DNA from: Diplonema papillatum
Taxonomy: Eukaryota > Euglenozoa > Diplonemea > Diplonemida > Diplonemidae
Direction of reading: 5' to 3'
DNA length: 64,000 nucleotides
Assembly (NCBI GenBank): GCA_030068145.1
Contig: JAPJBO010000972.1
Span: forward strand, 18,773 to 82,772
The notes beneath the pieces are model-generated. The model did no database searches, was not told where the DNA came from, and worked only from the letters and a program-made list of their open reading frames with translations. Below are positions 45,826-56,138 of this stretch, one piece after another; the stretch's first letter is position 1, and each line of letters starts with the position of its first letter. The translations under genes and the position numbers were made by a program.

Positions 45826-46595
45826 AAGCTTCTACTCTGGCTGACTTTTACTCCTTTCCCTCCTTCCCAACACCCCTCCCACCTCTACCAAGGCCCCGCA
45901 CAGCCCCGTGATAGAGTCACGGAGTGCGCCGCTTATCGAAGTAACAACCCCACACCGACGGACGAGAACCCGGAACGCCAGACCGGTGACCGGCAACCAC
46001 AAACACAGCCGCCAGCCAGGGCGACAACAGAGAACCGGTTGTTACTTCGAGCTGAAGGAATGCCCACTCCTCACCAAACGACTAACAACTGTGTCGGAAA
46101 CAAGGCCGGGGAGGCTGGTGAGAACCACTGTCACCAAACAACCAAACAGTTTTCTTTTGCCGCGGCGGCACCACGGATTCGTCACCCGGCCGTACAGGCC
46201 CCGATGGGGAGAAGCCGCGCAGGTGCTGGCGGCAACCAAGAAAAGCCCACCCGCAGCGACGCGAACGTAGTGGGAGGAAAGGCACCCCGAGCAATCGGAA
46301 GGAGCCACCCACAAGCACCCACAGACACGCAACCACCTACATAAGTACGCCGAAGTTCAAGAACTTGAAGACATGCAATGATGGAACCTCCGCTCAACTG
46401 AACCTAGTGGGCGCAGGGAAGCCACCGAGCGAAAAACGTACAATCAAGCAATCACTCTTTTCTTTCTGCTTTCACCCAAACGGGCAAACAAGCGGCCCAG
46501 TACAGCCGGCCTAACCTCGAAGCCGGCTCACAGAGCGGCTGTTCTTTTCTTAGAATCGCGGTCCGTTGGGCCGGTGGAAAGGAAGGTGCCTGATG
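45826..46595. other. Gene-free stretch after a LINE fragment
   Basis: Short overlapping frames on both strands with basic, Pro/Arg/Thr-rich products. Nothing matches other parts of the window apart from the start of the LINE 3' fragment at about 46599. It may be 3' UTR of the preceding LINE. Confidence 0.35.
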
Positions 46596-46598
46596 GAA

Positions 46599-46600
46599 AA

Positions 46601-46631
<31 letters not shown>

Positions 46632-47183
46632 CGAGTTAGAGTGCAGGGACCATCTCTCCGAGGAGTATCCGGTCGCCCCACTACTATCCCGTACTACTAC
46701 GGCGGGCGCAAGTCGTTGCGCCGTGGGCGCGGAGCGAGCCGTGGCCCTGTCAAAGATGATTGTTGCACCGATGGTGGCGCAGCCGGGGGCGTTCTGACTG
46801 GCGGACGAGACCGCCTGGCAGGCGTGTGTTGGCACGTTGTTTCGCGGGCTCTCCTCCTTTTGGCAATAGCCCGCCCTATGGCGGCGGCTAGCATCTTGAC
46901 AGAGAATCTCAACTCCCACTGAACATAGGGTACGTCGTGCGGATATTCAGGCACGGCATCGTTCCAGCTGTTACGGGCGCAAATTGTTTCCAGCTTGCCC
47001 AACATCCACTCGGTCTTCCGTCCAGCCGCAAAGCGTGGGCGGTGGGTACAACCCGGCATAGCCGGCGCACCAAAACAGCGGAGGGAACAGACCCCCTGCC
47101 GCCACTTCCCAGGGAAGGAGGCGACTCCTGAGTCGGCGCAGCACAGGTCGTTGATAGCTCGCATAAGGTACCCAATTTGCAGC
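46599..47183 (-). mobile_element. 5'-truncated copy of the minus-strand LINE (3' end only)
   Basis: From the A-run/GAGAGA tract (46599) to CCCAATTTGCAG (about 47183) the sequence is practically identical to 53814-54398, the last about 585 bp of the LINE at 53.8-56.1 kb. It encodes the same C-terminal residues (GYLMRAINDLCCADSGVASF onward). The sense-strand 3' end is (CT)n followed by about 13 T. The right (5') end switches abruptly to AAACCTGTTGCC. A target duplication is not obvious. Confidence 0.9.
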
Positions 47184-47324
47184 AAACCTGTTGCCAAACC
47201 TCGGGCTTTTTTTTTTGCGATTTTGTGTGAAAAGCAGCGTCTGGAAATTATTTTCGAGGTCTTTTTGGGAAATCTTTGGTTTTCGAGTAGTTCTGGGATG
47301 CGCGATTATGGGCAAGCTGCCAGC

Positions 47325-47820
47325 TAGCCCAGCGATCAAAATCTGACCCCCTCCTGGATGCATAGAAAAAAAACCGATCTCCAGGACCCCATTTTTTCGG
47401 GTGCCGAGCTCCATTTCCGGGGGGAAAATGTTTCTTGGGTTTGAAGAGCGCGTGGTGCTTGCACCACTGAGGCCAGGTTATTTAACCGTGGGTCGGTCAA
47501 AAATTTTATCCGACCAAATATTCGGAAAGCCCTGTCCTCAACGGATTCAAACGTGTCCTCAAAATCTCGAGCCCAGCGATCAAAATCTGACCCCCTCCTG
47601 GATGCATAGAAAAAAAACCGATCTCCAGGACCCCAGGTTTTTTTTCGGGTGCCGAGCTCCATTTCCGGGGGGAAAATGTTTCTTGGGTTTGAAGAGCGCG
47701 TGGTGCTTGCACCACTGAGGCCAGGTTATTTAACCGCGGGTCGGTCAAAAATTTTATCCGACCAAATATTCGGAAAGCCCTGTCCTCAACGGATTCAAAC
47801 GTGTCCTCCAAAATCTCGAA
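47325..47820 (+). repeat. SINE family 2: two tandem copies of about 245 bp
   Basis: Both copies begin near AGCCCAGCGATCAAAATCTG and run through CCTCCTGGATGCATAG, TTTCTTGGGTTTGAAGAGCG and TTTTATCCGACCAAATATTC to GGATTCAAACGTGTCCTC. The sequence GGTGCTTGCACC...GGTTATTTAACC forms two small hairpins. A diverged relative is at 31395-31620. The stretch 47184-47325 ahead of it matches 44325-44400 (AATCTTTxGG, GCGATTATGGGCAAGC). Confidence 0.8.
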
Positions 47821-47899
47821 ACCGACCATTTGCGGACGGAAATTTTCGGCAGAAATCCGAAAAAAGCCGAAATCTGTGACACTTTTTCGTGGAATGGGT

Positions 47900-48340
47900 G
47901 GTGCGCCTGTCTTGACAGGTTGGGGAACACGAACGCCGTGGGGCCGCTGGCAGGGCGTTGGATGGTGATCCATTCCCCGAAAAGCCCCGCTTCGTGGCAG
48001 CAAGAGACCCTGCGAACTTCCACGCAAGGAAAGACCCATTCAAACGGCGCTTTGAACCTTTCCTGCATTTTCCTTCGTGTCGTTGGCCATCCTTTATCGA
48101 TACGCTATGCTGTGCGGGTATCTGCCGCCCGCAGGGTGTGCTGGGGTGCTGACCGGCAGTTTTGCCAAGGCTGGTATTAAAGGATTAAAGCTTCAAGGAA
48201 GAGGGCAAGAAACGGCAAGATTGGGAAGAAGATTGCAAAGTGGATAAGCATGGACTTCCCACAGGTCAGTATGGGTCCCGGACACGGGCCCCGGGCACTC
48301 CGGGATCCCCGTACCCTCACGCAAACCCGACAACCCTCAA
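47900..48340. other. No recognisable feature
   Basis: Unique sequence with small frames on both strands (longest about 115 codons, plus) and no motif. It leads into a 41-bp minisatellite. Confidence 0.4.
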
Positions 48341-49128
48341 ACGGCAGTATTGGTGATCCAAAAAAGTGGGACGTCAGTATTGGTCATCCAAAAAAGTGGG
48401 ACAACCCTCAAACGGCAGTATTGGTGATCCAAAAAAGTGGGACGTCAGTATTGGTGATCCAAAAAAGTGGGACAACCCTCAAACGTGAGTATTGGTGACC
48501 CAAAAAAGTGGGACAACCCTCAAACGTCAGTATTGGTACAACCCTCAAACGTCAGTATTGGTGATCCAAAAAAGTGGGACAACCCTCAAACGTCAGTATT
48601 GGTGACCCAAAAATGTGGGACAACCCTCAAACGTCAGTATTGGTGATCCAAAAAAGTGGGACAACCTCAAACGTCAGTATTGGTGATCCAAAAATGTGGG
48701 ACAACCCTCAAACGTCTGTATTGGTCATCCAAAAAAGTGGGACAACCCTCAAACGTCAGTATTGGTCATCGAAAAAAGTGGGACAACCCTCAAACGTCAG
48801 TATTGGTGACCCAAAAAAGTGGGACAACCCTCAAACGTCAGTATTGGTGATCCAAAAAAGTGGGACAACCCTCAAACGTCAGTATTGGTGATCCAAAAAA
48901 GTGGGACAACCCTCAAACGTCAGTATTGGTGATCCAAAAAAGTGGGACAACCCTCAAACGTCAGTATTGGTGATCCAAAAAAGTGGGACAACCCTCAAAC
49001 GTCAGTATTGGTCATCGAAAAAAGTGGGACAACCCTCAAACGTCAGTATTGGTGATCCAAAAAAGTGGGACAACCCTCAAACGTCAGTATTGGTGACCCA
49101 AAAATGTGGGACAACCCCAGTTTTTGTT
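48340..49128. repeat. 41-bp minisatellite, about 18 units
   Basis: The unit is AACGTCAGTATTGGTGATCC plus AAAAAAGTGGGACAACCCTCA, 41 bp. Variants include GTCATCG for GTGATCC, AAAAATG for AAAAAAG and CGGCAG at the left end; a few units are shortened. Because 41 is not a multiple of 3 the frame rotates; the long apparent ORF (SIGDPKKWDNPQTS...) is a product of the repeat. Confidence 0.93.
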
Positions 49129-49142
49129 GTCTGAAAAGTGGT

Positions 49143-50160
49143 CTAGCTGTAGATTTCTAAGTGAGAACACCAACAGGATTGTTGAAATGGGGTTGAAAAG
49201 TTTATTGGAAAACCCGTACCGTTTGGGCGGGGCGTAGCCCCCCGCACCCCCCTGTTTTTCATGTTTTTTGGCGGGATATCTGAAAAATTTCTGAAAAAGT
49301 CGCGGAGAACACCAATCCGGAGTGATTCCAGAATTCTGGAAAACCGGACCCCCCCAAATGGTGGGCTGGTGGCCCGCTCAGGAAAAAATCTGTGCTCCCT
49401 TAGTAAGTAGTCAATTCCCACGGCTCCCCGGGAATCTTTTAGAGCACCGCCCCACCCCGTAAGAGAGGCATCGACAAAGACGGCATGCGAGGGTATCCCT
49501 GGGTTTGGAACCTGCCGGCGACAATGCACGGCTTTGATCCATTCGCTGAGTTCCCGCTCCACAGACGGTGGCACGCGCACCCGGTCGGCCGGAACGCGGT
49601 TCATTCGGTTCAGCTGATTCGTAATGCGGCGCAGGAACTTCAGCCCAAACCAGAAAGATCCCCCCCAATCGCACTGGCATGGAGCAGTCTGCCTCCAAGG
49701 GATTCGAGTTCGCCAGCTGCAGGATCAACGAGCTGGGCTGCTGCTATTTTCTCAAGAAGGCGTTTGGACGGCGCAACAGTACCAGCAGTGTGCACGAACG
49801 ACACTCCGATGAAGGTGTATTCGGTCTCGCAGGTGACCGAATCTGCCTCCTTCCACGAAATGTCCGCGGCCTTTGCCGTTGCGTCGAGGATGTTCGTAGC
49901 CTCCCGTACTGCAGCGTCATCACCTGAGTAGTGGATGTTGTCAATCCACACGTGTGTCGACACCCCCGGGCTGCAAACTCCGGGCGTACGTAGGCCGGAT
50001 CGCCTGCTGCTGCCGCTGCCAATGTATGCATGATCTCGGGGGCCGCCGAATGGGAGCAAGGACGTTGTCCGAAGACGCCGACACTTACCCTTCGCTGACG
50101 ATGCCGCGGGTCACCACCTCAACTCATTCCTATCCTGGTCGATCCGAGCAAAACTGAGGC
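49143..50160 (-). pseudogene. RT (C-terminal part) and RNase H (N-terminal part) of the YR element
   Basis: RT motif C reads THVWIDNIHYSGDDAAVREA, with D-N in place of D-D, followed by TEYTFIGVSFVHTAGTVAPS (the post-C hydrophobic block) and LESLGGRLLHASAIGGDLSG (connector). After a frameshift at about 49640 a second frame gives VPPSVERELSEWIKAVHCRR and then AVFVDASLTGWGGALKDSRG, the first Asp strand of RNase H. The frame then runs into unrelated sequence (about 49370), so the rest of RNase H is lost. RT fingers and motif A are absent upstream. Confidence 0.7.
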
Positions 50161-50277
50161 AGCCGGCAAGCCGTCTCGCAACAGAAGCTTGGGCGTCACC
50201 GGCAGAGGCTGGCAAACGCGAGGAGTGCGCGCGTCGGGTTATACTGTGAACCTTCTTTACAGACTGAAGGGCAACGT

Positions 50278-51462
50278 TCAATGATGGACCGTCACAAGAC
50301 CCGTCTGTAGGGCCCTTGCCATGAGGATGCCGTCCCCCCCGTAGCGGACTGTCATGTCCGGCACACCCTGCTTCGTTGAGTGCTTCGCCAAGCGGCAGAT
50401 CAGCATGACGTCTATTGGAACACCGTGCGCCACACGGCAAAACAGATGGGTCACTGCGCCCCGCTTGACGCTGTGCCCCGAAAATGGTGCCATGTACGGC
50501 ACGGAGTCCCACATGTGTGAGAGTTTGCTTGTTGTCGTTGATGTCAGCCATGTCGACCATTGTCGAACGGAGCAAGAACCCGGAAGATGGACGCGATCTG
50601 GTCCGTCAGGTCGCCTCGGATCACCGCCCATTTCGACGGAGTGAATGGGTTGGCTCTCCGACCCTTCGGCATGGCGTGCCAGTCGATGATCACTTCCGTC
50701 GGCGTCACCAGAAGAAACTGGTCCGACGAAAGGTCCGCCACCTCGGCCCACCGAGATGCGGTCTTCCATGCCACGAATACTGCGAGGCGAATGTCCGTCC
50801 TTTGCGTGAGCGCCCACCGGATGAGACACCGGCGGTGCTTGGTTCACGGGGATAGCGGCCCCGGTCGCTCGGAGGGCGGAAGCAAGGCTGAGCAATGGAA
50901 GGTTGATGATGCCTATGTGGCGAAATGCCCCGCTCAGCGCCTTCGTGTAGGCCAGCTGGGCTTGGGGGGACACCCCTGTGGCCAGGACGAATAGGCAGGC
51001 TGTGTCCGGATTCATCGGCAGGCCGTTGATGTGTGCCCATCGGGCTAGGCGCGCCCATAGGAGTTGTCGTTGTTGCGATGTTGACGACGCCCACATGCGA
51101 CTTACGAGCACCTGAAGAAGATGTTGTGCGGTCGCCGCCGACGTCGACATCTCCCGCGTACGGTTCGTAACGCCACCGCCTATCGCTCTCTGGCTGACGT
51201 GTTGTAGCACGGCTCTGCCGATTAGCGAGAGACCTTCGGATTCGACGACAGGCATTGCGATTCCTTTGCACAGAACGGGGGTTGGCGTTTTGGAAGCTGG
51301 CGAAGGCTGCGGGAGTTGGCGCGGCACCTTCCTCTGATACCACGCGAACTTGGGCCTTGGGGAAACAAATGGCGCGTTGTTGGCTGGTGAGGTGTGGGCT
51401 GCCGGGCGGAAGGTTACTGGCTTGACTATTGGGGAAGGCCTGGGTGACGCGGTGTGGGCCAC
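50278..51462 (-). pseudogene. Tyrosine recombinase of the YR element, frameshifted
   Basis: The N-terminal core-binding region is in one frame (LLQVLVSRMWASSTSQQRQL, then WARLARWAHINGLPMNPDTA and AYTKALSGAFRHIGI). The Arg box is in another frame around 50760 (FHxAWKTASRWAEVADLSSD, followed by VIIDWHAMPKGRRANPF). The C-terminal part returns to the first frame (50540-50278): PYMAPFSGHSVKRGAVTHLF gives the H-x-x-K/R box, and GVPDMTVRYGGDG holds the candidate nucleophile Tyr. All parts of the family's R...HxxR...Y signature can therefore be placed, with Lys in the usual second-Arg position, but two frameshifts make this copy inactive. Confidence 0.75.
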
Positions 51463-51510
51463 AGAACCGAAAGTTACTGGCGCGGTGCTGGATACCGGAG
51501 GGAAGGCCAG

Positions 51511-52611
51511 TCAATTCTCCCCGGCCTCCACGTTTCCCCGTGTGTCGCCGTATCCTTTCCGTCCTTTACCGGCGCCGCCTTTGAACCCCTTTCCACCTTT
51601 CCTCGGTGTCGCGTCCCACTTCCTTCTCTGTTCGGTTCGAGTCCTGGCCAGCGCGATCCCGCGGTGGACGCGGTCGTCCGACTTCTCCTCGACCGCCTGC
51701 TTGATGGCTCCGGTCGGTACCCGATCTTTGCACCATGCATGCTTGTACATGACGTCGTGCAACAGCTTGTTCCCAAGCTCAACCTGGAAGGGGTTTTCCT
51801 CCCAACCATCTGCCGACGATGACGCCATCACCCAATCACGGAGACGCCCAAATGCATCCTCCAACGCCGCGCCCCCGGCTCGGTCCTGCCAGCCCGCGAC
51901 GTATCGAAACCGGAGATTCGTCACAAGCCCTTCCGGGTCGGTCCGCAGCACGGTGATCCACTGAAGGACGTCCGACGCGTCTTCCACATAAACCGGAGCC
52001 TTCCCGGGGTTTCCCGCCGGGGCCGCCTTCTCTCCATGCATGATCATCTGCATCATTTGCTGCTGGACCTGCAGCATTTGAAGCTGTTGTTGCATCAACT
52101 GTCCCAGATCTATCTGCGGAGCCGGCTGTCCGGGCGGCGGTGGGTGGGGTGGAGTGTGCCCTGCAGACGAAACGTTCGGCGGAGGCACTGACGGCTGCAC
52201 GTCCCTCGACGCAAAGGCCCGCGTCAAAGCCTCACCCTCCACCAGGTATGCAAGGTAAAGGGTCCCTGCTACTTTCTCGTAGTCGAGCGGCGCCAGTACC
52301 GCCGCGTCAACCTGCAAAAGGGCGGCCAGAACTCCTCGCGTCTCCTCCAACTTCTCGACCCCGCACGATCCGAACGAAGATGTGAGGAAGCGTTCCACGT
52401 CACGGGGCTTCATCTTCTTTCTCGCTGCGACAGGCTCTTCGAAGCGCTCTTCCCACGCCTCACACACAAGCTTGGGAACGAAAAAATTCCAACAGTCCGT
52501 GACAGGCAGCGGCGAAGACATTGTCGTTTTGGTTCTTGAGTAGCACACACCCCCCTCCTCCTGGTAGACTGACTGTGTTGTCCTGCTCTGGGTTTGATGT
52601 CCGATTCCCAC
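51511..52611 (-). CDS. Gag-like protein of the YR element
   Basis: An intact frame of up to 366 codons. A better start is MSSPLPVTDCWNFFVPKLVC, about 30 residues in. An alpha-helical N-terminal region is followed by a Pro-rich hinge, a Gln/Met-rich helix (LMQQQLQMLQVQQQMMQMIM) with coiled-coil character, a second globular region (VEDASDVLQWITVLRTDPEG) and a Lys/Gly/Arg-rich tail (KGGKGFKGGAGKGRKGYG) suited to RNA binding. There are no CCHC zinc knuckles. Position ahead of the recombinase and the layout (helical domain, coiled coil, basic tail) support a Gag role; no sequence family was recognised. Confidence 0.55.
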   Translation of the reverse strand: MGIGHQTQSRTTQSVYQEEGGVCYSRTKTTMSSPLPVTDCWNFFVPKLVCEAWEERFEEPVAARKKMKPRDVERFLTSSFGSCGVEKLEETRGVLAALLQVDAAVLAPLDYEKVAGTLYLAYLVEGEALTRAFASRDVQPSVPPPNVSSAGHTPPHPPPPGQPAPQIDLGQLMQQQLQMLQVQQQMMQMIMHGEKAAPAGNPGKAPVYVEDASDVLQWITVLRTDPEGLVTNLRFRYVAGWQDRAGGAALEDAFGRLRDWVMASSSADGWEENPFQVELGNKLLHDVMYKHAWCKDRVPTGAIKQAVEEKSDDRVHRGIALARTRTEQRRKWDATPRKGGKGFKGGAGKGRKGYGDTRGNVEAGEN

Positions 52612-52644
52612 AGTGAAACTGAGATGATTGAATCTATTGAAAGC

Positions 52645-52720
52645 TATTGCATCTAGATTTCAGGTCTGGAGGTCCCGAGTTCGAACCCGGCCGAGGACAC
52701 TTTTCCAGTCGAAAATGGGG
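52645..52720 (+). repeat. SINE-like repeat head fragment
   Basis: TGCATCTAGATTTCAGGTCT, then GAGTTCGAACCCGGCCGAGG and ACACTTTTCCAGTCGAAAATG match the head of the copy at 33515-33600 and, inverted, 41150-41100. Core and array are absent; 52740-52800 is a G-run and unrelated sequence. Confidence 0.7.
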
Positions 52721-53036
52721 GAGAGGATTTTTACTATAGCGGACTTTTTTCCCACGAAAATGGGGGGGGGGGGAGGGACCTACCCACCCCAGGCCCGAAA
52801 AACGTCTCTATACGCTGGATTACAGCTGCACCATCGTTGATACCGGCTCCTGATGACTCGCGGCGGTACCTGCCGAGCTGCCACGAAGTTCGACGCACTT
52901 TCCAAAAACTTCCTAATCCTCGATATTTTTGCAATTTGTACTTATCCATTTCCCAAAGAATTCCTGAGTCCAAAATTCTGTTTTCCAGGCAAATCCCCTG
53001 GGAACCGACTCAGAGATTTTCTCTTGGTGCAAGTTC

Positions 53037-53175
53037 CGAGCTAGCGGACGATAGCAGACGCAGTTTTCGAGCTAGCGGACGATAGCGGACGCAGTTTCCG
53101 AGCTAGCGGACGATAGCGGACGCATTTCCCGAGCTAGCGGACGATAGCGGACGCATTTCCCGAGCTAGCGGACGT
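53037..53175. repeat. 31-bp minisatellite, about five units
   Basis: The unit is CGAGCTAGCGGACGATAG plus CGGACGCATTTCC (with AGTTT variants). The first unit reads AGCAGACGCAGTTTT. It sits in a gene-free stretch (52740-53800) with no other clear feature. Confidence 0.85.
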
Positions 53176-53813
53176 GATAGTTTTTTGCCCCTGCCAAAGG
53201 TCCATCCACCTTTTCCGACACAGAGATGTTTCTTTGGGTGTGCACCCCCCAGCTCAGGATAGCTGTCATGTTCCGCTTCTCGTTTCCAGCGGTGCATGCT
53301 CTGACCCGGGGCTCCACACTCTTTACTGAGCACACCGTGGACTTCGCCAACGGGAGACAAATCTTCCATTGCGTTATCACTTCGAATCTCTTCGAATAAA
53401 CGACCGCATGGATCGCTTGGCGGGCAAGCGAAATAACCGAGTCTGTTCCTGAGAGCTGGAGAGTGGCATATGAGCCAATCCTCCTTGTTGTTATCTTGTG
53501 TGTTCGCGTTGTGTGAAACGCGACCACCAAGTTTCTAGATTCTTTGGCGGGTCCAGGTGATGCCCTTCGTTCCCCTCATATTCGTGCGACGAGAGGCTCT
53601 TCTCCGTGAGACGGGTGTCAACTTCAATGAACTCAATAGGACGGCCAGGATCAATACCCCTTGATTCCCCTTTCTGCAGAGGTTTTGCATTCGGAAGACC
53701 AGCAGAAGGAAAAAAACCGCAACTTACCACGGGCAACCAAGGATCTGTGTATCTCCAACTTGGGGGGCCCAAGAGATATTTTCCCGCCAGAACCTCCCAG
53801 AGAAAAGTACCCC

Positions 53814-53816
53814 AAA

Positions 53817-53847
<31 letters not shown>

Positions 53848-56110
53848 CGAGTTAGAGTGCAGGGACCATCTCTCCGAGGAGTATCCGGTCGCCCCACTAC
53901 TATCCCGTACTACTACGGCGGGCGCAAGTCGTTGCGCCGTGGGCGCGGAGCGAGCCGTGGCCCTGTCAAAGATGATTGTTGCACCGATGGTGGCGCAGCC
54001 GGGGGCGTTCTGACTGGCGGACGAGACCGCCTGGCAGGCGTGTGTTGGCACGTTGTTTCGCGGGCTCTCCTCCTTTTGGCAATAGCCCGCCCTATGGCGG
54101 CGGCTAGCATCTTGACAGAGAATCTCAACTCCCACTGAACATAGGGTACGTCGTGCGGATATTCAGGCACGGCATCGTTCCAGCTGTTACGGGCGCAAAT
54201 TGTTTCCAGCTTGCCCAACATCCACTCGGTCTTCCGTCCAGCCGCAAAGCGTGGGCGGTGGGTACAACCCGGCATAGCCGGCGCACCAAAACAGCGGAGG
54301 GAACAGACCCCCTGCCGCCACTTCCCAGGGAAGGAGGCGACTCCTGAGTCGGCGCAGCACAGGTCGTTGATAGCTCGCATAAGGTACCCAATTTGCAGCC
54401 CCTTCTCGGCGAAGGTTCTCCCTGGGAGCTTCGAACGCGTAAATGCCTCAAAATCAAGCGCGAGTTCCACGCCTGTCGTCGGGAGAGGGTTGGAGCTGAC
54501 CCATGATAGACTCCGCAGCCAGAAGACCAACGTCGCTGCGAAGCGGGTTCCGATGTTGGTCGTTAGCAACTTACGACTGTCCGTTGCTAAGTGTACGTCG
54601 TATTTCGTCGACGCACCTGAGGCGAGTTCCCAAGGGCGTGTTGCCGCAAGGCTCCGCTGCGCCTGCGCCATCTCGATTGAGATCGTACCGATCAGCCTCT
54701 GGATCTTCTCCAGGAGGTCAGGAGGGGTCCCGTAGGGGGGTATCCCTCTAATGCACAAGCACTGGGGCATGTCCCGGACCATCGCCTCAGCAATGCAAAA
54801 CCGGGATCGCAGCTCGTTCCATCTACAACCTGGGCCCGGACATTGCCAGTAGTAATGCCACAGGGTCCCCGTCGCACCGCTGTCGCAGAACTCGCAGTCG
54901 CCGCTCCCCGAACCCCACTTCCTGCGGCACCATTCCCGTGAGTACACCGCTCCCCCAATACATCGACTGATCGCGGAACTCAATTTGTGGTCCGTCGCGC
55001 GGTTCAGCCAAAGCCGATTCATGGCACGTACGTCCACCCCTCCTTCGATTCCGTCAAATCCTTGTCTCTGTGTGGTCAAGTAACGCCACGCGCGCAGACG
55101 CAGGCCCTCACGAAAGAGGTGTGGGGCTTCTTTACCGAGTAGCGACACGGGAGTCCCGTCGAAAGACAGGGACTGGAAGCTGTGCTGCGTGGCCCGTAGG
55201 AATCTTATCTCCCGCAGAAGATTAGCCATAAGACCTACGGGACCCTTGATAGACGAGTCGGCTCCCACGCGAAGGAGAGCGTCCATCCTCACCCGAAACC
55301 TCTCTTTCCCGTATTGTTTCACGAACGTGCGGAATAAGCTGAAACCTGAGGCGCATGCCGGATCACACAGGTGTGCTTTAGCAACCAGGGAGAGAACCGC
55401 AAGAGGGCTCTTCGCCCGGTTAGATCGAGGGATCACGCAAGCGGAGAGTGCCGTTCGGAGCGTTGAGCTGTTGACGAAGCCACCTGTTGTATTCGTGCAG
55501 TAGGCCGCCCCGTAATACGCGGAGGCTGCGATCGTCTGCATTATGCGGAACTTCGTGCGATGCATGAGCGGCGCCGCCTCAAGTCTGGCCGCGGCCTCGA
55601 CCGTGGCGTTGGCCCTGCGGTTGTCAACGGGTCCCTCTGTGCCCAGGGGGACACCCAAAACCTTCACTATTTTGCTCGATCGAATTATTTTGCGACCGAT
55701 CACGAGGCGAGGAGGCTCTGGGGACGTCGAGAAGGAGACCGACTTGTCCTCGTTGAGGGCAAAGCCTGTCAGGCTGTCGAACACCTCTGTGGTTCGAATT
55801 CCCTCTTGGAGTAGCCTCGCAAGTTGCGACAGCAGGTACAGATCGTCGGCGAACGACTTCGGACTCACCCGAGCTCGGCTGACCAAGGCCTTCGAGAGAA
55901 CAGAGAGGAGCGCGTTGATCAGGACCACTGATATCGGGCAGCCCTGGAGAATTCCGTTGGTGACAGTGAACATCTCGCCGACTCCCAAGGGGTACCGGAA
56001 GCGACGCCGCGGTGCCAGCACACGCTCGTGAAGCCCAAGCGCCTCCATCAAGTCGAGCACCAGGGCCTGAGGGACGCGGTCAAAGCACTTGGCAAAGTCG
56101 AGTGCGAACG
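53814..56110 (-). mobile_element. LINE inserted with 14-bp target duplication, 5' truncated
   Basis: AAGTACCCCAAAAA is present at 53805-53818 (at the element's 3' end, merging with its A/T tail) and again at 56111-56124 (at its 5' end). The element lies between them on the minus strand and begins within RT motif A. Its sense-strand 3' end is (CT)n then about 12 T. The target was the 5' region of the plus-strand LINE, only about 14 bp before that LINE's ORF1 ATG (56139). Confidence 0.88.
53913..56110 (-). CDS. LINE reverse transcriptase, 5' truncated; long C-terminal domain
   Basis: The authentic part starts FALDFAKCFDRVPQALVLDL (RT motif A, first catalytic Asp); the open frame further upstream is antisense to the neighbouring LINE. 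It continues with VTNGILQGCPISVVLINALL (motif B), SPKSFADDLYLLSQLARLLQ (motif C, FADD) and thumb sequence (FALNEDKSVSFSTS, KVLGVPLGTEG). A zinc-knuckle-like segment follows (DCEFCDSGATGTLWHYYWQC, pattern CxxC-x8-H-x4-C), and then about 300 residues of unknown function rich in Arg and Cys. There is no RNase H or endonuclease domain in what remains. The frame is undamaged, so insertion is recent. The 10.36-10.71 kb fragment belongs to a related family. Confidence 0.85.
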
Positions 56111-56138
56111 AAGTACCCCAAAAATAAAATTTCCAAAC

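Larger units (their letters stand above)
49143..52611 (-). mobile_element. YR retrotransposon, order Gag - tyrosine recombinase - RT - RNase H
   Basis: Three coding blocks follow one another on the minus strand: a Gag-like ORF (52611-51511), a frameshifted tyrosine recombinase (51462-50278) and an RT/RNase H block (about 50160-49143) that is truncated in both RT and RNase H. A recombinase placed before RT differs from typical DIRS and Ngaro elements, where it follows RT/RNase H, and recalls the arrangement I associate with VIPER elements of trypanosomes. Termini could not be defined; a minisatellite lies at one end and a SINE head at the other. Confidence 0.75.

Noticed and set aside
48250-49134. 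CRISPR-like array (41-bp repeats)
   Set aside because: Units are contiguous with no unique spacers, and the context is eukaryotic. It is a minisatellite.
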